Positions 16,644-26,819 of a DNA stretch of 31,318 bases are shown in pieces. The position numbers and the translations under genes were made by a program. Numbering within the stretch: the stretch's first letter is position 1; each line of letters opens with the position of its first letter. This DNA comes from JBNLBT01 sp050303435 (GTDB lineage: Bacteria > Pseudomonadota > Gammaproteobacteria > Xanthomonadales > Marinicellaceae): positions 1 through 31,318 of the forward strand of contig JBNLBT010000032.1 in the NCBI GenBank assembly GCA_050303435.1, read 5' to 3'. The notes below the pieces were generated by a model. That model ran no database searches and was not told the DNA's origin. It was given only the letters and a program-made list of their open reading frames with translations.

Positions 16644-17489
16644 ATGGCAAGAAATCGTTACAGAAACCTTATTTTGTTGACACTGATGCTGTTCATTCAT
16701 GGCTGCGGGTTGTGGATGGATGGCACCCGCACACGCCACGCGCGTTCCACCTCTCTGGTCAACTACCTTTACCCCAACGGGCGCATTCCGGATGATGTGC
16801 CGCGCCCGGTGTTGAATTTGCCGCTGCGCGTTGGACTGGCGGTGATTCCGTCCAGCAGTGGGCACAGCCTGCTGGGAGAAGCCGAATCCACGGCCTTGCT
16901 GGATGAGATCCGCGCAGCGTTTGTGAACAAGCCCTACATCGATGATGTTGTGGTGGTGCCGGCGATGTATTTGCGCGGCGATCGGGCGCACGACTCGCTG
17001 CAACAGGTCGGTCGCATGTTTCACCTGGATGTGATGGCGCTGGTGTCCTACGATCAAATTCGCCAAAGCCGGGACAACGTGCTGTCGCTGACTTACCTGA
17101 CCATCGTGGGCGCCTTTGTGGTGCCGGGCACCAACCACGAAGCCAGCACGCTGGTGGATCTGGCGGTGGTGGATCTGGGCTCGCGCGACATCTTGTTTCG
17201 TGCCGCCGGGGTGTCGCAACGCAAAGGCGTGCGCGCCGGTGCCTACAGCCAGCAGGGCGCGCGCTTTGACGGCAACAAAACCTTTGCGCAGGCGATGCGT
17301 CGCATGCAGGATAACCTGGTGATCGAACTGGACCGTTTTGAACAGCGCCTGCGGGAACCGGCGGCCAATGAACGCATCGTGGTGAAACACCGGCCGGGTT
17401 ATTCGGGTCGGCTGAGCTGGGTGTGGATGGGCGTATTGTTGTGGCCGCTGTGGCGTCTGCGTCGTCGCGTCGGTGGTGGCGGTGCCTGA
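16644..17489 (+). CDS. Rhombotarget lipoprotein (rhombosortase substrate)
   Basis: A 281-residue lipoprotein. ATG 16644 is chosen because AAGGAG lies 8 bases upstream and a lipoprotein signal follows, ending IHGC with Cys21; the open frame runs further upstream without a signal. STSLVNYLYPNG (36-46) and LNLPLRVGLAVIPS (57-70) match the conserved start of the rhombotarget lipoprotein family. The C-terminus has a short glycine-containing stretch (GYSGR), a hydrophobic helix (LSWVWMGVLLWPLW) and a basic cluster (RLRRR), the layout of GlyGly-CTERM signals cleaved by rhombosortases. The double glycine before the helix is degenerate, with single Gly residues only. The gene overlaps the rhombosortase gene by 17 bases, as expected for a dedicated enzyme-substrate pair. 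The lipid is presumably attached at Cys21. Confidence 0.87.
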   Translation: MARNRYRNLILLTLMLFIHGCGLWMDGTRTRHARSTSLVNYLYPNGRIPDDVPRPVLNLPLRVGLAVIPSSSGHSLLGEAESTALLDEIRAAFVNKPYIDDVVVVPAMYLRGDRAHDSLQQVGRMFHLDVMALVSYDQIRQSRDNVLSLTYLTIVGAFVVPGTNHEASTLVDLAVVDLGSRDILFRAAGVSQRKGVRAGAYSQQGARFDGNKTFAQAMRRMQDNLVIELDRFEQRLREPAANERIVVKHRPGYSGRLSWVWMGVLLWPLWRLRRRVGGGGA

Positions 17490-18030
17490 GCGCGCCGTGT
17501 GGGCGGCGGCCGCTGCGTGTCTGGCGGTCGCCGCGTTGTGGGGTTTTGCCCACCCGGATTTGATGCACGATGTGGAAAAACCGCAGCAGCTGTGGCGCCT
17601 GTTGACTGCCCATCTGGTGCATGTGGACGCCGCGCACCTGATCGGCAATCTGTTGGGACTGGGGTTGATGTGTGCGTTGTTGCCCGGTTTGCAACGCGGG
17701 GTGGGGCGCGCATTGCTGCTGGCGGCGGTCTTGATCGATGTGCACCTGTGGCTGTTTCAGGTGCCGTTGTACGCCGGGTTTTCCGGCGTGCTCTATGCGC
17801 TGCCCGGCCTGGCGGCGCGGCACGGCTGGCGTGCGCAGCAACGCGCCGCCGCCTTGTGGCTGATGGCGCTGGTGTTGGGCCACCAGTTCCTCAGTCCCCT
17901 GCTTGTGCAGCATGCACCCGAGTGGCCGCCGTTGCCGGCGGCCCACGTGTGGGGTTTCATCGCCGGCTGGCTGGCGGCGCCGTGGCGTGAATCATTTGCT
18001 CAGACGCCCCATGTGCACCAGATTGGGTGA
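17473..18030 (+). CDS. rrtA: Rhombosortase (rhomboid-family sorting protease)
   Basis: A 185-residue intramembrane serine protease of the rhomboid superfamily, small like other rhombosortases. It has about six membrane helices. Expected elements are all visible: LWRLLTAHLVHVDAAHLIGN (40-59) with His55 and Asn59, the catalytic serine in YAGFSGVLYA (Ser104) and the catalytic histidine in PAAHVWGF (His158). Rhombosortases cleave GlyGly-CTERM tails at the inner membrane, and the neighbouring rhombotarget lipoprotein is the likely dedicated substrate. The start is GTG 17473 inside the preceding gene, without a clear ribosome site, so translation is probably coupled. The 3' end overlaps the convergent hydrolase gene by 39 bases. 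Confidence 0.88.
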   Translation: MVAVPERAVWAAAAACLAVAALWGFAHPDLMHDVEKPQQLWRLLTAHLVHVDAAHLIGNLLGLGLMCALLPGLQRGVGRALLLAAVLIDVHLWLFQVPLYAGFSGVLYALPGLAARHGWRAQQRAAALWLMALVLGHQFLSPLLVQHAPEWPPLPAAHVWGFIAGWLAAPWRESFAQTPHVHQIG

Positions 18031-18810
18031 CTTTTGTAAATCGTGCGGCGAAACCGTTTCCGCCGCCACCAGTGGATTGGGGCCGCGGTACATTGAACCC
18101 GGACGCGACGGGTACAAGGTCATGTCCTGGTTGATTTCATGAAACAACTCGCCGATGGCCTGCAGCCGCTGTCCCATTTCTGAATCGTCGATGTGTTTGG
18201 CCAGGGCCGGAGCCGCGGCCTGTTTGATGTCTTCTGGAGACAGCACGCCGGTGATGCTTAAACCGTAGCGGTGATCGTCGGTGCTTTCATAAAAACAGCG
18301 GTAGACGAATTCACTGCACACCACCGATTTGGTCTCATCGCCAGCGACGATGCGTTTGAACAGGCGATACACGTTGTCCAGCACGGTGCGCAAAATTTCG
18401 TCGTCAAAGTTTTTAGGATTGATGTTGCGATACAGCGTCAGCACGCCGACCAGGTAGAGCTGGTTGTTGGCGTAACTGGTGGGTTTTTCCAGGTACCATT
18501 CGGCGCGTTCGGAGACCGGTTCAGGCGGCCAGTCGACCGAGCCCATGACGTCGCCCTGGTCGCTGTGAAAACGCCACACATCGACGTAATTCTGTAACTC
18601 GACCAGGTCTTCCAGGCTGCGCACCGAGACGCCTTTCAACGCCGCCTCAACGATGCGCCCGCCGTCCCAATAGGAGGCGTGAGAATAATCCCCGCCGTCG
18701 ATCACGCGGATGAGATCGGACAGCACCCCGGAGCCATAGGACAGCAGGACATCGCCGGGCTGTACGTCGGCGCAGGTGATGGATTTATGTGAAGTGGTGT
18801 TTGTGTTCAT
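17992..18810 (-). CDS. Permuted papain-like (NlpC/P60-related, YiiX/YebB type) cysteine hydrolase
   Basis: A 272-residue cytoplasmic-looking protein. ATG 18808-18810 is chosen because AGAGGG lies 7 bases upstream; the frame is open further upstream but has no plausible start there. The N-terminal QPGDVLLSYG (17-26) and YSHASYW with His44, then Glu55, and later VVCSEFVYRC with Cys165, follow the circularly permuted order His...Cys of YiiX/YaeF-like amidases. Such enzymes act on peptide or lipid-amide bonds; the substrate here is unknown. No signal peptide is present. A C-terminal extension (~215-272) with a Pro/Arg-rich segment (PSRPGSMYRGPNP) has no clear match. It lies divergent from the Mo-hydroxylase operon and convergent with the rhombosortase gene. 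Confidence 0.82.
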   Translation of the reverse strand: MNTNTTSHKSITCADVQPGDVLLSYGSGVLSDLIRVIDGGDYSHASYWDGGRIVEAALKGVSVRSLEDLVELQNYVDVWRFHSDQGDVMGSVDWPPEPVSERAEWYLEKPTSYANNQLYLVGVLTLYRNINPKNFDDEILRTVLDNVYRLFKRIVAGDETKSVVCSEFVYRCFYESTDDHRYGLSITGVLSPEDIKQAAAPALAKHIDDSEMGQRLQAIGELFHEINQDMTLYPSRPGSMYRGPNPLVAAETVSPHDLQKSPNLVHMGRLSK

Positions 18811-18964
18811 GTGATTACCCTCTTTTGATTGTTGTGCGCGCACACGGCGGTTGCGCGCTGTGCGGCCACGGCGTGCGTGACCGTTTTCATTATCAACGAT
18901 GCGCGGGTAAAAGCAATGGCTGCAAGGTTTTTTGCCGCCGCTGACCTGCGGTGCTGTGGACGTT

Positions 18965-18993
18965 TTGCGCGCACGCCGCGGCGGGCGTATAAT
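18965..18993 (+). promoter_or_regulatory. Sigma-70 promoter of the molybdenum hydroxylase operon
   Basis: TTGCGC (18965-18970), a 17-base spacer and a consensus TATAAT (18988-18993) lie 32 bases before the ATG at 19026. Transcription would start near 19000. It is the clearest promoter in the window. Confidence 0.6.
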
Positions 18994-19025
18994 GATGGAT
19001 CTAGCCAAATGCAGAACACACCGCC

Positions 19026-19495
19026 ATGATCACATTGACCATCAACAACACATCACACGACATCGACGCGCCCGAAGACATGCCCCTGTTGTGGGCCTTG
19101 CGCGACGTGCTCAACATGACCGGCACCAAATTCGGTTGTGGCAAAGGCCTGTGCGGCGCCTGCACAGTGCACCTGGACGGTGCGCCGGTGCGCTCTTGCT
19201 CATTGCCGCTGTCGGCCGCGGTGGGCAAAAAAGTGACCACCATTGAAGGCCTGTCCTCGGCCGGGGATCACCCCTTGCAGCAGGCCTGGCAGGCAGAAAA
19301 TGTGCCGCAATGCGGCTACTGTCAGGCCGGTCAGATCATGTCGGCCGCGGCCTTGTTGGCCGGCAACCGCAATCCCGACGACGCGGCCATTGACCAGGCC
19401 ATGCAGGGCAATCTGTGCCGCTGTGGCACCTATCTGCGCGTGCGCAAGGCCATCAAACGCGCCGCGGCGCAGCTGAACAGCACCGGAGAATCGGC

Positions 19496-19499
<4 letters not shown>
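19026..19499 (+). CDS. [2Fe-2S] subunit of a molybdenum hydroxylase (isoquinoline oxidoreductase-like)
   Basis: A 157-residue iron-sulfur subunit of the xanthine oxidase family. The plant-ferredoxin cluster uses Cys38, Cys43, Cys46 and Cys58 (FGCGKGLCGACTVHL...RSC). The second helical-domain cluster uses Cys96, Cys99, Cys131 and Cys133 (QCGYCQAG...GNLCRCGTY). Length is standard. It carries electrons from the Mo site to an external acceptor. No signal peptide is present; proteins of this type are co-exported with the Tat-tagged large subunit. Its TGA overlaps the next ATG (ATGA). No FAD subunit gene is present, which fits the isoquinoline/aldehyde oxidoreductase type that passes electrons to cytochromes. 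Confidence 0.93.
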
Positions 19500-21700
<2,201 letters not shown>

Positions 21701-21703
21701 GCC

Positions 21704-22702
21704 ATGCTGCAACAGCTGATGCCGCTGTGGCCCCATTTCGAGGCCGTGCGGGCGCAACAACGGGCGCTGGTGTTGGCCACCATTGTGTCTACCGAGGGCG
21801 CTTCGTACAAAAAAACCGGCGCCATGATGCTGATCGATGAAGCGCTTAAGACCCACGGCCTGCTCAGCGGTGGCTGTCTGGAAGCGGACGTCGCCGAGCA
21901 CGCCGAGGCGGTGCTGGCCGATGGCCGCGCGCGCACGCTGGAATACGATTTAAGCGACGATTCTCCGTTCGGTCTTGGTGCCGGCTGCGACGGCAGTATC
22001 CGCGTGCTGCTGCAACGCCTGAATCCGGACAACGACTACGCGCCGCTGGCCTTGCTGGACCCCAGACCGGGGCACGCCATCCCACGACTCCTGGAGTTGG
22101 TGCATGCGCCGATCGGCGATCTCAAGCCCGGTGATTTTCGTTGCCTGGATGCGCACGCGCGGGTGGCCTCGGCGCAGGGCAGCGGGCCTCACTGGCAGTC
22201 AAATGCCGCGGTCAGCCGTCTGCAGTTCATCCCGCCACCGCGGGTGCTGGTGGCCGGCGCCGGTGTGGATGCCGTGCCGATGTGTCAGCTGATGGCAACG
22301 CAGCACTGGCACGGTGTGCTGGTGGATCACCGCCCCGGTCGTTTGCAGGCCGATGTCTGGCCGCGCGATTGGCAGCACCTGCACTGTCCGCGCGCCGTTA
22401 CGTTAACTGAGCACCTGGATGTGGCTGCACTGGACGCCGCGGTGATCATGTCGCACAACATTGAGCGCGACGCGGCGTATCTGTCCGCGCTGCAAAACAC
22501 CCCGTACATTGGCTTGCTGGGCCCGCCCACGCGGCGCGACAAAGTGTTGCAACGCGCCGGCCTGGATGCTCAGGCCCTGGCCGCGCGCTTGCATGCGCCG
22601 GTCGGACTGGACATCGGTGGACGCATGCCAGAGCAAATCGCCTTGTCCACAGTGGCGCAGATTCAACAGTTCTTGCACCGGCGTGAGGCCCCGTGCACTT
22701 AA
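21704..22702 (+). CDS. XdhC-family molybdenum hydroxylase maturation protein
   Basis: A 332-residue XdhC/CoxI-type chaperone. The N-terminal XdhC domain contains ATIVSTEGASYKKTGAMML (~25-43) and SGGCLEADVAEHAE (~56-69). The C-terminal Rossmann half has VLVAGAGVDAVPM (~180-192), YIGLLGPPTRRDKVLQR (~268) and DIGGRMPEQIALSTVAQI (~303-320). XdhC proteins bind Mo cofactor, help add the terminal sulfur ligand and insert it into the hydroxylase. Three bases separate its ATG from the preceding stop, with no obvious ribosome site, so it is probably coupled. It overlaps the next gene by 10 bases. Confidence 0.92.
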   Translation: MLQQLMPLWPHFEAVRAQQRALVLATIVSTEGASYKKTGAMMLIDEALKTHGLLSGGCLEADVAEHAEAVLADGRARTLEYDLSDDSPFGLGAGCDGSIRVLLQRLNPDNDYAPLALLDPRPGHAIPRLLELVHAPIGDLKPGDFRCLDAHARVASAQGSGPHWQSNAAVSRLQFIPPPRVLVAGAGVDAVPMCQLMATQHWHGVLVDHRPGRLQADVWPRDWQHLHCPRAVTLTEHLDVAALDAAVIMSHNIERDAAYLSALQNTPYIGLLGPPTRRDKVLQRAGLDAQALAARLHAPVGLDIGGRMPEQIALSTVAQIQQFLHRREAPCT

Positions 22703-23289
22703 GCGCGGTGATCTGCGCGGCCGGGGCATCCACGCGCCTGGGACAGCCAAAACAGCTGCTGCCGTGCCACGGCGGGGTGTTGCTGCAGCGCGTGATTGAA
22801 CAGGTGGCGTCGGTGGCCGATGACACCCGTGTGGTGCTGGGTTGCCACGCCAATGACATTGCCGCACGCATTCGCGGTGCCCAGACATTGATCAATTCAC
22901 GCTGGCGCGAGGGTCTGGCCACGTCGCTGGCCTGCGCCGTGTCGTCGCTGGATCAACGCAGCGACGCGCTGCTGATAGCCTTGTGTGACCAGCCGCGCAT
23001 TGAACAGCGCCATTACCAAAGACTCAAAGCCGCCTTTGGCGCCTGGCCCCACGGTCTGGTGGCCAGCCGCTACGCGGGTCGCAACGCCGTGCCGGCGGTG
23101 TTCGGGCGAGAATTTTTTGCTGAGCTGGGTGCGCTCAATGGCGATGCTGGTGCGCGCGGCCTGTTGCAGCGACACGCCGCGCGCCTGTTGAGCGTTGACT
23201 GCCCGGATGCGGCCTTCGATCTGGACACGCCGGCGGATCTGCGCAACTGGTTGCGCCCTGAGGATGACCGCGCACCCAAGCGCGGTTGA
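22693..23289 (+). CDS. MocA-like molybdenum-cofactor nucleotidyltransferase
   Basis: A 198-residue NTP-transferase of the MobA/MocA superfamily. The nucleotide loop is VICAAGASTRLGQPKQLLP (6-24), followed by LIALCDQPRI (~95-104) with the metal-binding Asp. Such proteins attach CMP (MocA) or GMP (MobA) to molybdopterin. Mo hydroxylases of this family use the cytosine dinucleotide form, so MocA activity is the better guess. The start is GTG 22693 inside the end of the xdhC-type gene. The C-terminal FDLDTPADLRNWL is typical of the family end. It closes the four-gene operon. Confidence 0.88.
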   Translation: MHLSAVICAAGASTRLGQPKQLLPCHGGVLLQRVIEQVASVADDTRVVLGCHANDIAARIRGAQTLINSRWREGLATSLACAVSSLDQRSDALLIALCDQPRIEQRHYQRLKAAFGAWPHGLVASRYAGRNAVPAVFGREFFAELGALNGDAGARGLLQRHAARLLSVDCPDAAFDLDTPADLRNWLRPEDDRAPKRG

Positions 23290-23377
23290 ATGCGGTGGTC
23301 ATCGGGCCTATTGCGGCCTTGATCCCCACAAAGGAGAAAACGCGAAGGCAATTCAAGTAACCTTTGCGGCATGCTGT

Positions 23378-23409
23378 CCGTCCTATAGTACATGGGGACG
23401 GTTGTTTTT
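23378..23409 (+). terminator. Probable terminator of the molybdenum operon (REP-like hairpin)
   Basis: CCGTCC (23378-23383) and GGACGG (23396-23401) form a 6-base stem with a 12-base loop, followed by TTGTTTTT. It sits 89 bases after the operon's last stop. The loop-plus-arm text GTACATGGGGACGG resembles short dispersed repeats that I recall from other genomes, so this may be a repeat element rather than a simple terminator. The rest of the 210-base gap (23290-23499) contains nothing else I recognise. Confidence 0.4.
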
Positions 23410-23499
23410 AACGCGAATGAAGCCACCGCGTGCTCACCCGTCGTTCTGAAAGCCACCCTGGCAAACGCCGCAATGGTGTTTACCGGGGATTGAGTACAG

Positions 23500-24627
23500 G
23501 TGGTTGTGGACAATTTACATTCGATGCTGTTGCAGACCATGCAGACCACAACGCGCTTGATGGCGCGTGGCCGGCACGGCGATGCCCTGGCCTGCCTGCA
23601 GGCCGCCGCAGAGGTTCCCCCCCGGCTGTATTTGCAGATGGCGCGGTGTCAGTGGCAGTTGGGGCAACACGCCGAAGCGATTGGGTGTTTTGAAAAAGCC
23701 GCCCGCTGTGGCATCGATGATCACCGGCTGGTGCTGCCCTGGTTGCAGGCCCTGCAATCCATGGGTCGGTTGCAGGAAGCGGCGAGGAGCATGGACGATC
23801 TGGCGCGCCAGCGTCCGTTGCATCCAGCGGAGCTGCTGCTGCGCGTGCTGCTGGAGTTTCCGCGCCTGCAGTCTGACGCCGCACAGCAGGCCATGCAGCA
23901 ATTGCGTGGATGCGAGCCGGGCTTTTTCGAAATCCGTTTGTTGCTGGCCTCCTCGGACTGGCTGCATGAGCGCACCCCGGGCGCTTTGCAGCGCTTGCAC
24001 ACTGAACTGAGTGCCGAGCGGCCCCGGGTGACCGTGGCTTCACTGGTGCGTTTGCTCGAGCTCAACCCGTCGATTGAGATACGCGGTTTACCGGTGCACG
24101 TGATGCACCGGGCCGCACAACAGATTGCCTGGCCCGGTGTGGTCATTGAAGCCGGTGTGTTTCATGGCCGCTCAATCAATCTGCTGGCGGGCCTGCGCCC
24201 GGATCTGTCGATACACGGCTTTGACAGTTTTCAGGGTTTGCCGACCCGTTGGTCCAGTCAAGAGGACGCCGGGGCCTATTCCACCGGGGGCAAAATGCCG
24301 CAGGTGGCCGACAACGTGCGTCTGCATCCGGGCTGGTTCAAGGACACGCTGCCGCCTTTTGCCGCTCAGCTGGATGCCCCGGTGGCCCTGTTGCACATCG
24401 ATTGCGATGTGTATCAGTCAACCCGTGAGGTGCTGGATGCCTTGGCACACTGGCTGGTGCCGGGCACCCTGGTGTTGTTCGATGAATTGATGGGCTATCC
24501 CGGCCACGAGCGGCACGAACTGTTGGCCTGGAATGAGTTTCTCAACCGCCGGGGCCTGGCCTGTGAATACCTGTGTTGCACACCTTTTGCCCGCGAAGTG
24601 CTGACGCGCATTGTGGCGCCGGGCTGA
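23500..24627 (+). CDS. TPR-containing TylF/macrocin-type O-methyltransferase
   Basis: A protein of up to 375 residues. The first ~160 residues are helical with TPR-like pairs (LQMARCQWQLGQHAEAIGCF at ~45-64). The C-terminal ~170 residues are a class I SAM-dependent methyltransferase of the TylF family: GVVIEAGVFHGRSINLLA (~212-229) binds SAM, then SIHGFDSFQGLP (~240) and LLHIDCDVYQSTREVLD (~296), whose acidic residues bind metal. Family members methylate sugar hydroxyls in antibiotics or glycans. The start could be GTG 23500, GTG 23506 or ATG 23524; no ribosome site decides it. No biosynthetic cluster surrounds it, so its acceptor is unknown. It follows the Mo operon on the same strand but behind a probable terminator. 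Confidence 0.82.
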   Translation: MVVDNLHSMLLQTMQTTTRLMARGRHGDALACLQAAAEVPPRLYLQMARCQWQLGQHAEAIGCFEKAARCGIDDHRLVLPWLQALQSMGRLQEAARSMDDLARQRPLHPAELLLRVLLEFPRLQSDAAQQAMQQLRGCEPGFFEIRLLLASSDWLHERTPGALQRLHTELSAERPRVTVASLVRLLELNPSIEIRGLPVHVMHRAAQQIAWPGVVIEAGVFHGRSINLLAGLRPDLSIHGFDSFQGLPTRWSSQEDAGAYSTGGKMPQVADNVRLHPGWFKDTLPPFAAQLDAPVALLHIDCDVYQSTREVLDALAHWLVPGTLVLFDELMGYPGHERHELLAWNEFLNRRGLACEYLCCTPFAREVLTRIVAPG

Positions 24628-24663
24628 TGTTCAGTGGTGGCTTGCAACGGCCGCAAACACAGG

Positions 24664-25518
24664 TCACTGACCCGGGTCGTTGAATTCAGCCGACAGTTCT
24701 ACGGAGCGCGCACGTGCGGCCTGCACGGCGCGTGCGATGATGGCGTCAAAGTGGTCTTCCGCAAAACAGTTCAATGCGCGTTCAGTGGTGCCGTTGGGTG
24801 AAGTCACCCGGGCGCGCAGTTGCGCCAGGCTTTCCGGGCTGCGTTCGGCCAGCAACGCCGCGCCGGTGGCGGTTTTCTTCACCAGCAATGCCGCTTCTTC
24901 GCTGTTCAATCCCAATGATTCCGCGGCCGCCTGCAGGCATTCCATGAGCAGGAAAAAATACGCCGGTCCGCTGCCCGACACCGCGGTCACCGCATCGATG
25001 TCGCTTTCATCGTCCACCCAGATCGCGGTGCCCACCGCGTCCATGATTTGCTCGCTGAGAAAGCGTTGACGCGCGTCAACCCGCGCATTGGCGAACATGC
25101 CGATGGCGCCCTGACCGATCAGTGCCGGCGTATTGGGCATGGTGCGCACCACCGGCAGGGGCGCGCCAATCCAGCGCTGAATCTGTTCGGTGGTGATGCC
25201 GGCGGCCACCGACATGATCAAGGCATCGGCGTTGGCAATCACCGCGCCGGCCGCTTGCAACACCGGCCGCATCACCTGCGGTTTGACCGCCAGCACGATC
25301 ACGTCGGGCGCGCCAAAATGCGCGCTGTTGTCTGAATGTGTGCGCACCTGGAACTCGCGTTCAATCCACGCGCGCTGGTTGGCTTCGGGATCGCTGGCAC
25401 TGATCTGACTGGCGGTCAGGCCTTTGCGGATCAAGCCACCGATCAAACTGGATGCCATGTTGCCCGCGCCGATGAAGCGCATGCGCAGGTCACGAAAAGA
25501 CGGACCGGACTGATTCAT
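24664..25518 (-). CDS. proC: Pyrroline-5-carboxylate reductase
   Basis: A 284-residue enzyme for the last step of proline synthesis, reducing pyrroline-5-carboxylate with NAD(P)H in the cytoplasm. The Rossmann motif is FIGAGNMASSLIGGL (~15-29), followed by DVIVLAVKPQVM (~73). The C-terminal dimer domain contains the family signature region AVSGSGPAYFFLLMECL (~168-184) and RARVTSPNGTTERAL (~236-250). ATG 25516-25518 overlaps the desaturase stop (ATGA); an internal Met 12 residues later is a possible alternative start. Length matches the family (~270). It is the last gene of a three-gene minus-strand operon, an unusual partner set for proC, which often sits beside yggS and yggT. Confidence 0.95.
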   Translation of the reverse strand: MNQSGPSFRDLRMRFIGAGNMASSLIGGLIRKGLTASQISASDPEANQRAWIEREFQVRTHSDNSAHFGAPDVIVLAVKPQVMRPVLQAAGAVIANADALIMSVAAGITTEQIQRWIGAPLPVVRTMPNTPALIGQGAIGMFANARVDARQRFLSEQIMDAVGTAIWVDDESDIDAVTAVSGSGPAYFFLLMECLQAAAESLGLNSEEAALLVKKTATGAALLAERSPESLAQLRARVTSPNGTTERALNCFAEDHFDAIIARAVQAARARSVELSAEFNDPGQ

Positions 25519-26789
25519 TTGTTGGCCTCGGGGTGCATCGCATGTGTGTGCATGCGCGCCGCTTCGCTGCGCGTGCGGTTGCGCGCCAGCAAAGCCCATG
25601 CGGCGAAGAATCCAGCCGCGCACAGGCCCAGCCACACCCCGCTGTGCACCCGCAGGGCCGGTTGATCCAGCAGCGGCATCAACCAGGGAATCAGGGCCAG
25701 CAACAGCCACTTGATCCACTCGGCGTGCAAGGCCCAGTGGTGACCCGACAGCAGGTAGGTGTTGTTCCAGAAACTCAGCCCGAAGGGCAGAAAATACACC
25801 AGCGCCTCGACGCCGTTGAAATCGCCGGAGCGCAGCATGTACCAGACCGAATACAACAGCAACAACACGAACATGCCCAACACGTACAGGTTCACGCCCG
25901 CGCCCGGTGCGCTGTCGAACTTTTTGAATTCGGCCAGCTTGCGGCGTTTGATCGGGTGGCTTTTCTGCACATCGGCGGGGCGCCAGCCGGTGGGCGCAAA
26001 AAACACCTTGATTTTGTCTTTCCAGCGGCGCGTGTGCCAGGCATCGCTGATGAGTTGCCAATACACGTGCACATTGGCCCAGAAGGGGTTCCAGCTGTTC
26101 ACCGGGTTGCTGATGCCGTAGACCACCGGTTGGTCCTCGAGTTCTTCCTGGAAGGTGCCAAACAGGCGGTCCCAGAGGATGAACACGCCGCCAAAATTCT
26201 TGTCGATGTAAACCCAGTTCTGCGCGTGGTGCACGCGGTGATTCGATGGCGTGACGAAAATCCATTCCAGCCAGCCCAGTTTGGGAATGTAGCGGGTGTG
26301 CACCCAGAATTGATAGATGATGTTCAGCGAGCCGACTGTGATCAGCACCGGCAAAGGAATGCCCAGCAGCGCCAGCGGGATGTAAAACAGCGAACCGAAG
26401 ACGAATCCGGTTGAGGTTTGCCGCAGCGCGGTGGACAGGTTGTATTCTTCACTGGAATGGTGCACCACGTGCACGCCCCAAAGGATGTTGATGGTGTGCT
26501 GAAAGCGGTGCGACCAGTAATAGCAGAAATCGTACAGCACGAAGGCCAGAACCCAGGTCCAGGCGTTCACCGGCAGCGAGATCACCTGCAGCCAGTTGAG
26601 CAACAGCGGATAGGTCATCCAGCTGAGGTAGCGGGTGATGAACCCTTTGGTGCGGCTGAGAATGCCAGCGCTCAACGAGGTCACGGTGTCGTTGACGCGA
26701 TAATAGCCGGTGCCTTTGTGGCGGTCCCAGGCCGCTTCAATCAGCAACAACACAATGAATCCGGGTATGGCGTACAGTATCAGGCTCAT
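25515..26789 (-). CDS. Sterol desaturase/fatty acid hydroxylase family membrane protein
   Basis: A 424-residue integral membrane di-iron oxygenase. Histidine boxes are all present: HRFQH (94-98), HVVHH (107-111), WVHTR (His164) and NHRVHH (183-188). Several helices flank them, and a C-terminal extension of about 150 residues adds four or so further helices. This layout is like the alkylglycerol monooxygenase/TMEM195-type branch rather than short C4-sterol oxidases. It probably hydroxylates or desaturates a lipid; the substrate is unknown. Its TGA overlaps the proC start, and it begins 30 bases before the end of the upstream membrane-protein gene on the same strand. Confidence 0.92.
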   Translation of the reverse strand: MSLILYAIPGFIVLLLIEAAWDRHKGTGYYRVNDTVTSLSAGILSRTKGFITRYLSWMTYPLLLNWLQVISLPVNAWTWVLAFVLYDFCYYWSHRFQHTINILWGVHVVHHSSEEYNLSTALRQTSTGFVFGSLFYIPLALLGIPLPVLITVGSLNIIYQFWVHTRYIPKLGWLEWIFVTPSNHRVHHAQNWVYIDKNFGGVFILWDRLFGTFQEELEDQPVVYGISNPVNSWNPFWANVHVYWQLISDAWHTRRWKDKIKVFFAPTGWRPADVQKSHPIKRRKLAEFKKFDSAPGAGVNLYVLGMFVLLLLYSVWYMLRSGDFNGVEALVYFLPFGLSFWNNTYLLSGHHWALHAEWIKWLLLALIPWLMPLLDQPALRVHSGVWLGLCAAGFFAAWALLARNRTRSEAARMHTHAMHPEANK

Positions 26790-26819
26790 GGGTCAGCGCG
26801 GTGTGTTTACGTTAATATG

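Noticed and set aside
16527..17946. Minus-strand open frames of 373 and 395 codons opposite the rhombotarget/rhombosortase genes
   Set aside because: They are low-complexity His/Arg/Gln- or Pro-rich shadows of high-GC coding sequence, without recognisable domains.
25519..26265. N-terminal extension of the proC frame into the desaturase gene
   Set aside because: It is antiparallel-free shadow coding in another frame of the desaturase, and proC homology begins just after 25518.
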